Notes under the pieces: model-generated | What the model was told of the DNA's origin: nothing | Database searches by the model: none | What the model saw: only the letters and a program-made list of their open reading frames with translations | NCBI GenBank assembly: GCA_026389415.1 | Contig: JAPLHX010000101.1 | Coordinates: 1-6,497 of the forward strand | Source: Coprothermobacterota bacterium | GTDB lineage: Bacteria > Caldisericota > JANLFM01 | DNA length: 6,497 nt | Direction of reading: 5' to 3' | Shown here: positions 1 to 4,654 of the stretch, piece after piece | How the letters are laid out: every line of letters starts with the position of its first letter | How positions within the stretch are numbered: position 1 is the first letter of the stretch | Made by a program: the position numbers and the translations under genes

Positions 1-150
1 GTGAAGGACGGCATCACCCTGGGCCAAACCACCTTCGAGCAGGCGCTCTCGGCTGGAAACATCAAGGTCGAGGGAACCCCCCAAAAGCTGGCCGAACTGC
101 TGGGAATGCTTGACACGTTCAGCCCCTTTTTCCAGATCGTGGTGCCATAA
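1..150 (+). CDS. Alkyl/aryl-sulfatase, C-terminal fragment (SCP2-like domain)
   Basis: Frame 1 is open from the first base to TAA at 148-150, giving the last 49 residues of a protein that begins left of the window. The residues include GQTTFEQALSAG, IKVEG, LAELLGMLDTF and the ending FFQIVVP. This pattern (an amphipathic stretch, 'G.IKVEGD...L..LL..LD.F...F.IV.P') is the usual C-terminus of the SdsA1/BDS1-type alkyl sulfatases. Those enzymes have an N-terminal metallo-beta-lactamase fold with two zinc ions, a dimerisation domain and a C-terminal SCP2-like domain that holds the alkyl chain. They hydrolyse sulfate esters such as dodecyl sulfate. Only the lipid-binding end is visible, so catalytic residues cannot be checked. 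A stand-alone SCP2 sterol-carrier protein is the main alternative. The GTG at position 1 is an internal valine codon, not a start. Confidence 0.7.
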   Translation: MKDGITLGQTTFEQALSAGNIKVEGTPQKLAELLGMLDTFSPFFQIVVP

Positions 151-230
151 ACGCAGGATCAAATGGTAGGAGCGCCCCCAGTGTTGATCTGCTGGTGAAG
201 CTCTCCAAGGCGCTCTGTTGTGGCATGGAA

Positions 231-244
231 GACCTGATCAGGTC
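231..244. promoter_or_regulatory. Perfect 14-bp palindrome in the gap before the radical SAM gene
   Basis: GACCTGATCAGGTC is a perfect inverted repeat with no spacer. It lies in the 149-bp gap between the sulfatase stop codon and the radical SAM gene, about 55 bp before the first possible start. A short AT-rich stretch follows (AAAATAGTGATATGAA). The position and symmetry would suit an operator for a dimeric regulator. No convincing -35/-10 pair is seen next to it, so the assignment is inference. The same gap also carries a wider 7-bp inverted repeat (GAGCGCC at 170-176 and GGCGCTC at 209-215) that could fold in RNA. Confidence 0.3.
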
Positions 245-299
245 AAAATAGTGATATGAAAGAGGGGCAAGCGGGCAAAAGGCCGGGGCAAGGGACCTG

Positions 300-902
300 G
301 TGATGCCAGGAATTGGAAGGGAGGCCATAACGGCTAGGATTCTGTTCGTGACGCCCAGTGCGTTCCACCGGTCGATGTCCTTCGATCTCCCGTTGGGCTT
401 GCTCAACCTGGCAGCGATCTTGCGGCAGGCCGGCCACCAGGTCGAAATCCTGGACTTCAACGCTCTCTATCAGGATGGGTCACTGCGCCTGGTAGGGGAT
501 GAGGCAGAGAATCTGGCGGCCATGCGCGACCTGCTCCTCGCAAGGCAGCCGGAGCTGCTGGGTTTTTCCACCTTCTGTTTCAGCTACCACATCGCCCTTC
601 TTGTGGCCCGGGCGGTGAAGGAGAAGCGTTCCGGCCTCCCCGTCATCCTGGGCGGTCCGCAGGCTTCGCTGACCGCCAAATCGACCCTGCAGGCCTTCCC
701 GTGGGTGGATGCCGTGGCGGTTGGTGAGACGGAGCAGACGGTCGAGAGGATTGTCGCCGGGTTGCTGGGCAAAACTTCGCTTGCGGAGATCCCCGGGGTA
801 GCGTACCCCGAAGGGAAATCGATCCGCCTGAATGCACCAGCGCCCCTCTTGGACCTGAAGGATCTACCGGAGCCGGACTATGGAATGGTTTCAGCTTTGT
901 AA
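300..902 (+). CDS. B12-binding radical SAM protein, N-terminal half of a broken gene
   Basis: The open frame gives up to 200 residues with a Rossmann-like cobalamin-binding domain. It shows RILFVTPS (13-20), P-GLLNLAAILRQAGHQVEILD (31-52), LGFSTFCFSYH (87-97), PVILGGPQASL (114-124) and VDAVAVGETEQTVERIV (136-152). It then has the linker that leads into the radical SAM barrel (IPGVAYP, DLKDLPEPDY at 185-194). In the family the CxxxCxxC motif follows soon after this linker. Here the frame runs into TAA at 900-902 six codons later. The missing partner sequence continues in another frame from 880, so this is one half of a gene damaged by deletion plus frameshift. The start is unclear: GTG at 300 and ATG at 303 are possible. 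The protein would naturally begin near 'TARILFVTP', where an AAGGGAGG-like site (317-324) is followed by ATA (327), perhaps a mutated ATG. A functional stand-alone B12-binding protein is possible but unlikely. Confidence 0.75.
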   Translation: MMPGIGREAITARILFVTPSAFHRSMSFDLPLGLLNLAAILRQAGHQVEILDFNALYQDGSLRLVGDEAENLAAMRDLLLARQPELLGFSTFCFSYHIALLVARAVKEKRSGLPVILGGPQASLTAKSTLQAFPWVDAVAVGETEQTVERIVAGLLGKTSLAEIPGVAYPEGKSIRLNAPAPLLDLKDLPEPDYGMVSAL

Positions 903-1941
903 CGATCTCGACGGGTTGGGCTTCCCCTTGACCTGGTCTTGTAGCGCCCGCCTGGACACGGTCGATCAGACTCTGGCGGAACGCATGGTTCGCTCCGGTT
1001 GCCGCCGCATCTTCCTCGGGTTGGAGAGCAGCTCCCCAAGGGTCCAAACGATGATCAGCAAGCCGATTGATCTGGAAAAAGGGCTAGCGGTAGTGGATTT
1101 CCTGCAAAAGTCGGGAGTGCAGACGATCTGCTCGCTGATTGTGGGGTTCCCCGGCGAAAGGGAAGAGGACGTGCGCCAAACCCTTTCCCTCGCGCTCCGA
1201 CTAAGCGAGATGGGTTGCGAAGTGCAGGTAAATCCCTTTACGTTCCTCCCGCAGACGGAACTTACCGAGCAATACCAGGACCGGCTAGTCTTTGACGGAA
1301 GCCCCAGCAATTTCGGCTCTGCTCAGTTTGTCCGCCTGGCGCTTGACTGGATCCGCCGCTACCCGCAAATCTTCCCCTACTTCTACACCGTGGACGATCC
1401 CATCCGGCGCACGACGGACGGCCTGGACGCGTTTCTATCTCTCTTTTTCTGGCACTTACAACCCTACCTGCCGGACACCTGGCGCTTCCTCCTGGAACGC
1501 CGGCATGATGACCTGCTGGACATCTTCCTCGATTTCCAAGGCCTGGGGTTGGCCACGGATCAAGGGCACGAGTGGGAGGAATTCTCCCTGGCCACCCTGA
1601 GCTGGGTCGCTTGGACCGGATCGCTTCTGGACGAGATGCAGCAATATCTCTTGCGGGCGGACCTGGGCCGTGACGGTACGATCATTCGCGAGATGTTCCG
1701 CTATGAGCGGGATCGCTTTGAATTCCAACACGGTTTGGGGAATCGAAACCATTCGTTGTATCGTTACCAGGCCGATGTTTTGCAGGCCAAGGAAGAAAGG
1801 CTCTCTGTGGAAGATGTACCCCTCTCTGCGGTGACAGTTGTCTTTCATCGTGAAGAGCTACCCGGTGACGAAGGAATGGTGGACATTGGGCAGGAAATTT
1901 GCCGGGATTCCAAGGGAAAGGAGGCGAAATCATGTCCGTAG
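880..1941 (+). CDS. Radical SAM protein, C-terminal half of a broken gene (no CxxxCxxC motif)
   Basis: The 353-residue frame continues the radical SAM barrel of the preceding half. It reads WFQLCNDLDGLG, then TWSCSARLDTVDQTLAERMVRSGCRRIFLGLESSSPRVQ (18-55), then SLIVGFPGEREEDV (85-98) and NPFTFLPQTELTEQY (118-132), all standard positions in B12-binding radical SAM proteins. About 200 further residues form a C-terminal region that I do not recognise. No CxxxCxxC or similar cysteine cluster exists here or in the first half. The 4Fe-4S cluster that cleaves S-adenosylmethionine therefore cannot be built in the usual way. Judged from family layout, roughly 80-100 residues are missing, and the lost length is 2 modulo 3. 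GGAG at 869-872 sits seven bases before ATG 880, so re-initiation is conceivable. The 3' end overlaps the small peptide gene by 10 bp, implying an original operon. Intact relatives often methylate or otherwise modify peptides or small molecules; the substrate is unknown. Confidence 0.75.
   Translation: MEWFQLCNDLDGLGFPLTWSCSARLDTVDQTLAERMVRSGCRRIFLGLESSSPRVQTMISKPIDLEKGLAVVDFLQKSGVQTICSLIVGFPGEREEDVRQTLSLALRLSEMGCEVQVNPFTFLPQTELTEQYQDRLVFDGSPSNFGSAQFVRLALDWIRRYPQIFPYFYTVDDPIRRTTDGLDAFLSLFFWHLQPYLPDTWRFLLERRHDDLLDIFLDFQGLGLATDQGHEWEEFSLATLSWVAWTGSLLDEMQQYLLRADLGRDGTIIREMFRYERDRFEFQHGLGNRNHSLYRYQADVLQAKEERLSVEDVPLSAVTVVFHREELPGDEGMVDIGQEICRDSKGKEAKSCP
1917..1924 (+). promoter_or_regulatory. Strong Shine-Dalgarno site for the small peptide gene
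   Basis: AAAGGAGG lies seven bases before ATG 1932, an almost ideal site. It selects ATG 1932 over the earlier in-frame ATG at 1899, which has no comparable site. It lies inside the end of the radical SAM frame, so translation of the two is probably coupled. Confidence 0.75.
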
Positions 1942-2099
1942 AACAGGAATTCTTGATGCAGTTGTTTGAGGATGAGGAGCTGCGTAACAGGTTCAAGGCC
2001 AACCCCAAGGAGGTTCTCGCAGCTCGCGGGATGGAATACGACGAGGCAGCGGAATACCGAGTGCCAATACTTTTTCTTTTCGCAATTATGAATTTCTGA
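1932..2099 (+). CDS. Small leader-type peptide, possible RiPP precursor (55 aa)
   Basis: The 55-residue product has an acidic helical first part (MSVEQEFLMQLFEDEELRN) followed by RFKANPKEVLAARGMEYDE. It ends in a very hydrophobic tail (PILFLFAIMNF, residues 45-55). The 'D-E-LR-RF-x-NP-x-x-xL-x-x-x-G' pattern resembles the leaders of ribosomally made, modified peptides (NHLP/Nif11-like and related), though I cannot assign it to a named family. The gene starts within the last codons of the radical SAM frame and has a near-perfect ribosome binding site. Such an arrangement is typical of a precursor next to its modifying enzyme. The tail has no Cys, Ser or Thr, so thioether or azole chemistry is not expected. 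C-methylation by a cobalamin radical SAM enzyme would be compatible, but this is inference. The tail may also be altered, because an interspersed repeat begins directly after the stop codon. It could instead be a small accessory subunit. Confidence 0.6.
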   Translation: MSVEQEFLMQLFEDEELRNRFKANPKEVLAARGMEYDEAAEYRVPILFLFAIMNF

Positions 2100-2100
2100 C

Positions 2101-2146
2101 TTGTAGGAGCAGGGTTTGACCCTGCCGGGAGGGCGACCACAAAGAC
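2101..2146. repeat. GC-rich palindromic interspersed repeat (REP-like)
   Basis: Directly after the peptide stop codon lies a perfect 7-bp stem with a 3-base loop (GCAGGGT at 2109-2115, ACCCTGC at 2119-2125). It is followed by GGGCGACCACAAAGACCGCC, which looks like the second, decayed half of the same repeat type. From memory, near-identical 'GTAGG.GCAGGGTTTGACCCTGCC' units are scattered in intergenic regions of some Chloroflexota genomes. A further hairpin (AGGAG 2153-2157 with CTCCT 2166-2170) follows. The stems lack a T-run, so a factor-independent terminator role is doubtful. The rest of the gap up to 2383 holds no supportable gene. Confidence 0.5.
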
Positions 2147-2235
2147 CGCCTGAGGAGCGGGGATCCTCCTGGGTTGGGGCCGGGACAATCGGTGGGTGAC
2201 CAGGCACAAGACCAAAGTGCAATCCACAAGGAGGA

Positions 2236-2265
2236 ATTGAGGACAGCCACTAACGGAAGAATTGA
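2236..2265. repeat. Degenerate interspersed motif, copy 1
   Basis: This 30-bp stretch, containing CCACTAAC, matches 23 of 30 positions with 4594-4623, which lies right after the repeat array downstream. Both copies are intergenic and in the same orientation, so they are likely remnants of one dispersed element. The AAGGAGG just before it (2228-2234) stands only two bases from a TTG that opens a 37-codon frame. That spacing is too short for me to call a gene. Confidence 0.3.
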
Positions 2266-2346
2266 TTACGTGACAACAGGAGCTCGCTTCGCAAATAGGG
2301 AGGTCGGACAGTTTGCAGTCGGTGTTCCGAGAGCAGCAAGCACCCG

Positions 2347-2374
2347 TTAGTATTGGTCGATCTCGGTGTAAAAT
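2347..2374 (+). promoter_or_regulatory. Weak candidate promoter for the DUF4037 nucleotidyltransferase
   Basis: TTAGTA (2347-2352) and TAAAAT (2369-2374) are separated by 16 bp and resemble a sigma-70 -35/-10 pair. The -10 box ends nine bases before ATG 2384, so the transcript would be leaderless or nearly so. That fits the lack of a strong Shine-Dalgarno sequence (only GGGGG at 2375-2379). It is a visual match only. Confidence 0.25.
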
Positions 2375-2383
2375 GGGGGCGAA

Positions 2384-3211
2384 ATGCACTCAAATCCTCT
2401 TCAGGTCGCCGGTCAAATTGCCGATCTCTTCACTTCACTTCCGCAGGTCGAAGCTGTTACCCTGGCCGGATCTCGCGGAAGCGGGGCGGACACATCCGAC
2501 GATACCTCCGACATCGATTTGTATGTCTTCACACGGGGCGAGATTCCACTTGAGACCCGCCGCGCCATCGTCGAACAGACCGGCGGCGCCACGCAATCCA
2601 GCCTCAACCTCAACTACTGGGGCCCAGGCGACGAATGGCTGCATGCACCCACCGGGTTCGAGATCGACATCGTTTACTTTGATGCAACCTGGATGGAAGA
2701 CCAAATCGCTCGCGTCATTGAAAAGCATCAAGCCGGCTTAGGATATTCCACTTGTCTCTGGCATACCGTCCGGCAGTCCATCGTGTTTTCCGACCCACGC
2801 GGCTGGTTCGCCAGACTTCAACAGCAATGTCAAATTGAGTATCCAGAACCCTTGCGCCAAAACATCATCGCCCTCAATCACCCGGTTCTGCGGAGCATCA
2901 TTCCAGCCTATGCCAACCAACTCGAGAAGGCGGTGAAGCGCCACGATCTTGTAAGCATCAATCATCGTCTCGCCGCTATGTTCGCAAGCTACTTCGACAT
3001 CCTCTTCGCCGTGAATCGCCAGTTACACCCCGGCGAAAAGCGCTTGGTCGAGTTCGCGGTGAACCACTGCGCTTCGCTGCCGGCAAATTTGGAGTCGGAC
3101 ATTGCTTCAATCCTGCTGCCAACGGCCGCAGATGTCTCGGATCTTCCCGTCCATCTCACCGGCTTGCTGAATCATCTAGACCAAATGCTGAAGAACGAGG
3201 GGATCGTGTAG
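2384..3211 (+). CDS. Nucleotidyltransferase-domain protein with DUF4037-type C-terminus
   Basis: The 275-residue protein begins with a polymerase-beta-fold nucleotidyltransferase domain. Gly29-Ser30 of the GS motif is followed after twelve residues by Asp43-Ile-Asp45 in SDIDLYVF, and a third acidic position is Asp95 in FEIDIVYFD. These three aspartates would bind the two metal ions that transfer a nucleotide from NTP to an acceptor. The C-terminal half (about 110-270) is helical. It carries HTVRQSIVFSDPRGWFARLQ and matches my memory of DUF4037 proteins, which are distant relatives of aminoglycoside and lincosamide nucleotidyltransferases. The acceptor is unknown, and there is no basis for calling it a resistance gene. 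It stands alone between an interspersed repeat and a HEPN/MNT pair. It is not obviously part of that pair because a 161-bp gap with its own candidate promoter separates them. ATG 2384 gives the expected short lead-in before the GS motif. Confidence 0.8.
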   Translation: MHSNPLQVAGQIADLFTSLPQVEAVTLAGSRGSGADTSDDTSDIDLYVFTRGEIPLETRRAIVEQTGGATQSSLNLNYWGPGDEWLHAPTGFEIDIVYFDATWMEDQIARVIEKHQAGLGYSTCLWHTVRQSIVFSDPRGWFARLQQQCQIEYPEPLRQNIIALNHPVLRSIIPAYANQLEKAVKRHDLVSINHRLAAMFASYFDILFAVNRQLHPGEKRLVEFAVNHCASLPANLESDIASILLPTAADVSDLPVHLTGLLNHLDQMLKNEGIV

Positions 3212-3324
3212 CGCCATTATGGTTTATGCAAACATACGCACGAGAAGGTTCCTGCGTGCAGTCAACAGTAAATTCATTCGCGTCAACGGAATCCGGAAGC
3301 GGACCAGACTGTGCGGCGCAATTC

Positions 3325-3333
3325 TGCTATCCT
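3325..3333 (+). promoter_or_regulatory. Candidate extended -10 promoter for the HEPN/MNT pair
   Basis: TGC followed by TATCCT forms an extended -10 element 39 bp before the HEPN start codon. No good -35 is seen at the expected distance (CAGACT at 3305-3310 is poor). The gap between genes supports an independent promoter here, but the exact site is a guess. Confidence 0.25.
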
Positions 3334-3372
3334 CGTGCGGAAGGAAATCACCCGGAAGAGGAGGAATCGACG

Positions 3373-3762
3373 ATGAGCAACCGTAGCCATGACTGGTTCC
3401 GGCAGGCCGAGGCCGACCTGCGGCATGCCCGCCATGCGCTGGCCGACGCGGACTACGAGTGGAGCTGCTTCGCCGCCCACCAAGCAGCCGAGAAAGCGTT
3501 CAAAGCGGTCTTTCTGAAACGTGGAGAGGAAGCCTGGGGGCATACCCTGACCGCCCTCCTCGGGAATCTGCCGGAGCATCTCCAGGCGCCGACCGAGCTG
3601 GTTCGCCGGGTCAAACAACTGGATAAGCACTACATCCCTACCCGCTACCCCAGCGGCTTCGACGCCGGCGCGCCGACCGATTTCTACACCGTGGAGGAAG
3701 CGCTGGAGGCCGTCCAAGCGGCGGAGGAGATCCTTGGTTTCTGTCGTCGTCAAATCGGCTGA
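3373..3762 (+). CDS. HEPN-domain protein, likely toxin (RNase) of a HEPN/MNT pair
   Basis: The 129-residue all-helical protein shows the HEPN family pattern. It has WFRQAEADLRHARHAL (8-23), then YEWSCFAAHQAAEKAFKAVFLKRG (28-51), then Arg50 with His57 (RX6H, the expected RNase active-site pair) and HTLTALLGNLP. The typical YIPTRYPSGF (87-96) and a last helix with EEALEAVQAAEEIL (108-121) follow. HEPN proteins paired with MNT nucleotidyltransferases usually act as ribonucleases held in check by the partner. This one belongs to the PF05168-like group. The RX4HXY tyrosine that is adenylylated in HepT is absent (His57 is followed by Thr-Leu), so that exact control mechanism may not apply. ATG 3373 is preceded by GAGGAGGAA and gives the usual family length. 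The frame is open further upstream to 3226, but that part has no family resemblance. The gene overlaps its MNT partner by 29 bp. Confidence 0.8.
   Translation: MSNRSHDWFRQAEADLRHARHALADADYEWSCFAAHQAAEKAFKAVFLKRGEEAWGHTLTALLGNLPEHLQAPTELVRRVKQLDKHYIPTRYPSGFDAGAPTDFYTVEEALEAVQAAEEILGFCRRQIG
3723..3729 (+). promoter_or_regulatory. Shine-Dalgarno site selecting a TTG start for the MNT gene
   Basis: GGAGGAG, inside the end of the HEPN gene, lies four bases before TTG 3734. The MNT frame has no ATG near its beginning. The next possible start, GTG at 3785, would cut into the first helix. The site therefore supports the TTG start and implies translational coupling of the pair. Confidence 0.6.
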
Positions 3763-4084
3763 TCTACCCCGCATTCGGGAAGCTGTGGAGGCTTATGCTC
3801 TTCGCTTGCACCAAGAGCACCCCGAGATCCGGCGTATCCTCTGGTTCGGATCTTGGGTACGAGGTGATGCCTCACCGGGAAGCGACGTTGACATCTGCCT
3901 AGTCCTCTCGGTCTCAGACAAGCTGCCAAGAGATCGTCTGCCCGACTACCTGCCGTTGGGTTTCCCGGTGGGCCTCGATCTTCACCCCTACACGGAAGCA
4001 GAACTAGAGGTTCTGCGGACTGCCTCGCCCCAGTGGTTCGCAACTCTGACAACAGGCCTCGAGGTACCATCGGGCGCTCTCTGA
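3734..4084 (+). CDS. MNT-type nucleotidyltransferase, likely antitoxin of the HEPN/MNT pair
   Basis: The 116-residue protein is a minimal nucleotidyltransferase. Gly39-Ser40 is followed after exactly ten residues by Asp51-Val-Asp53 in SDVDICLVL (the GSX10DXD signature), and the third acidic residue is probably Asp82 in VGLDLHPYT. Proteins of this kind neutralise the neighbouring HEPN RNase by complex formation, and in studied MntA proteins also by adding AMP to the toxin. Translation starts at TTG inside the HEPN gene, so the two are made in a coupled way. All catalytic acids are present, so it is presumably active. The family length is usually about 95-150 residues, so it is complete. A general minimal nucleotidyltransferase with another acceptor is the alternative, but the HEPN neighbour makes the antitoxin role the best reading. 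Confidence 0.8.
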   Translation: MVSVVVKSADLPRIREAVEAYALRLHQEHPEIRRILWFGSWVRGDASPGSDVDICLVLSVSDKLPRDRLPDYLPLGFPVGLDLHPYTEAELEVLRTASPQWFATLTTGLEVPSGAL

Positions 4085-4092
4085 GTTCCTAC

Positions 4093-4108
4093 GCCGGCAG
4101 GTGCCGGC
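4093..4108 (+). terminator. GC hairpin after the MNT gene, weak terminator candidate
   Basis: GCCGGC, AGGT, GCCGGC form a 6-bp stem with a 4-base loop starting nine bases after the MNT stop codon. No T-run follows, so this is at most a weak or factor-dependent terminator, or part of the neighbouring repeats. Confidence 0.25.
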
Positions 4109-4165
4109 CCTCGAACGAAGCGAAGGGAAGCGAAAGGCTCCTCAGGGAGACAAAAGGGAATGTCA

Positions 4166-4191
4166 TCCTAAATCTCCCTCCTAAATCTCCC
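4166..4191. repeat. 13-bp tandem duplication in a pyrimidine-rich segment
   Basis: TCCTAAATCTCCC is present twice in a row (4166-4178 and 4179-4191), followed by TCCC. GTCATCCT just before it (4162-4169) equals the first eight bases of the 108-bp repeat unit. This looks like a broken unit overrun by slippage. Confidence 0.6.
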
Positions 4192-4221
4192 TCCCTCTAT
4201 CCTGAGCACCCCCTCCCTCCC

Positions 4222-4575
4222 GTCATCCTGAAGCACGCAGTGCTGAAGGATCTTGCCTGTAGCTCTTGACCCATGAAGTACCAAAGGTCAGACCCTTCGC
4301 AAAGACGGCTCAGTGTGACAAAAGAGGTTGTCATCCTGAAGCACGCAGTGCTGAAGGATCTTGCCTGTAGCTTTTGACCCATGAAGTACCAAAGGCCAGA
4401 CCCTTCGCAAAGACGGCTCAGGGTGACAAAAGAGGTTGTCATCCTGAAGCACGCAGTGCTGAAGGATCTTGCCTGTAGCTTTTACTTGAAAGACTCAAGG
4501 CCGGACCCTTCGCAAAGACGGCTCAGGGTGACAAAAGAGCCAGACCCTTCGCAAAGGCGGCTCAGGGTGACAAAA
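4222..4575. repeat. Array of 98-bp MITE/REP-like elements with a 10-bp linker (period 108 bp)
   Basis: GTCATCCTGA starts at 4222, 4330 and 4438, an exact 108-bp period. Copies 1 and 2 differ at three positions of 108. Copy 3 keeps its first 46 bases and its end but has a changed centre and is shorter. A fourth copy (4540-4575) has only the right end. Each full unit runs from GTCATCCTGA to TCAGGGTGAC, imperfect 10-bp inverted ends, for example 4330-4427 in copy 2. AAAAGAGGTT links copies 1-2 and 2-3. Each unit also contains the small palindrome GCACGCAGTGC. The layout looks like a non-autonomous mobile or REP-like element multiplied in tandem. Similar 'TCATCCTGA...CAGGGTGACA' elements are, from memory, common between genes in environmental bacterial genomes. 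It has no direct-repeat/unique-spacer pattern, so it is not CRISPR. Confidence 0.8.
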
Positions 4576-4593
4576 AAAAGCTCCTCAGGGAAA

Positions 4594-4623
4594 ATTGGGG
4601 AAGACCACTAACTAAAGAAATGA
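4594..4623. repeat. Degenerate interspersed motif, copy 2
   Basis: This stretch contains ATTGGGG and CCACTAAC and aligns with 2236-2265 at 23 of 30 positions without gaps. It sits just outside the right end of the repeat array. Confidence 0.3.
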
Positions 4624-4654
4624 GTGGCTACCCCCCCAATTAATGCAAAACTGG

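Larger units (their letters stand above)
4085..4654. other. Gene-free repeat block between convergent gene sets
   Basis: This 570-bp stretch separates the plus-strand MNT gene from the minus-strand DUF5615 gene. It holds a purine-rich segment (CGAACGAAGCGAAGGGAAGCG), a pyrimidine-rich segment with a 13-bp tandem duplication, the 108-bp repeat array, and a second copy of the CCACTAAC motif. The 12-mer GCTCCTCAGGGA occurs on both sides of the array (4137-4148 and 4580-4591). Open frames on both strands here are only the repeat read through, because 108 is a multiple of three. No gene is supported. Confidence 0.6.

Noticed and set aside
243..460. Minus-strand open frames at the left side, opposite the B12-binding domain.
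   Set aside because: They lie antisense to a recognised cobalamin-binding domain and have no family resemblance.
1899..1931. Earlier ATG (1899) for the small peptide gene.
   Set aside because: It adds 11 residues without a good ribosome binding site, while ATG 1932 has AAAGGAGG at ideal spacing.
2237..2350. 37-codon ORF from TTG behind AAGGAGG in the gap before the DUF4037 gene.
   Set aside because: The Shine-Dalgarno to start spacing is only two bases, the start is rare, and the product has no recognisable feature.
1682..2389. Long minus-strand open frame opposite the end of the radical SAM gene and the following gap.
   Set aside because: It runs antisense to conserved radical SAM sequence and the peptide gene, and its translation is low-complexity and unlike any family.
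2384..3211. Antibiotic resistance nucleotidyltransferase.
   Set aside because: It shares the fold and the metal-binding aspartates, but the C-terminal region is DUF4037-like and nothing in the sequence points to a drug acceptor.
3226..3372. N-terminal extension of the HEPN protein from ATG 3226.
   Set aside because: The extra 49 residues show no family resemblance, and ATG 3373 has a clear GAGGAGGAA site and gives the standard length.
4222..4575. CRISPR array.
   Set aside because: The units are about 98 bp with a constant 10-bp linker and no variable spacers, and no cas genes are in the window.
4197..4611. Repeat-coded open frames on both strands in the 108-bp array (plus strand with 'ILKHAVLKDLAC', minus strand with 'FSTACFRMT').
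   Set aside because: The period is a multiple of three, so a stop-free unit stays open in the same frame. The sequence is an intergenic inverted-end repeat, and no ribosome binding site or protein family supports coding.
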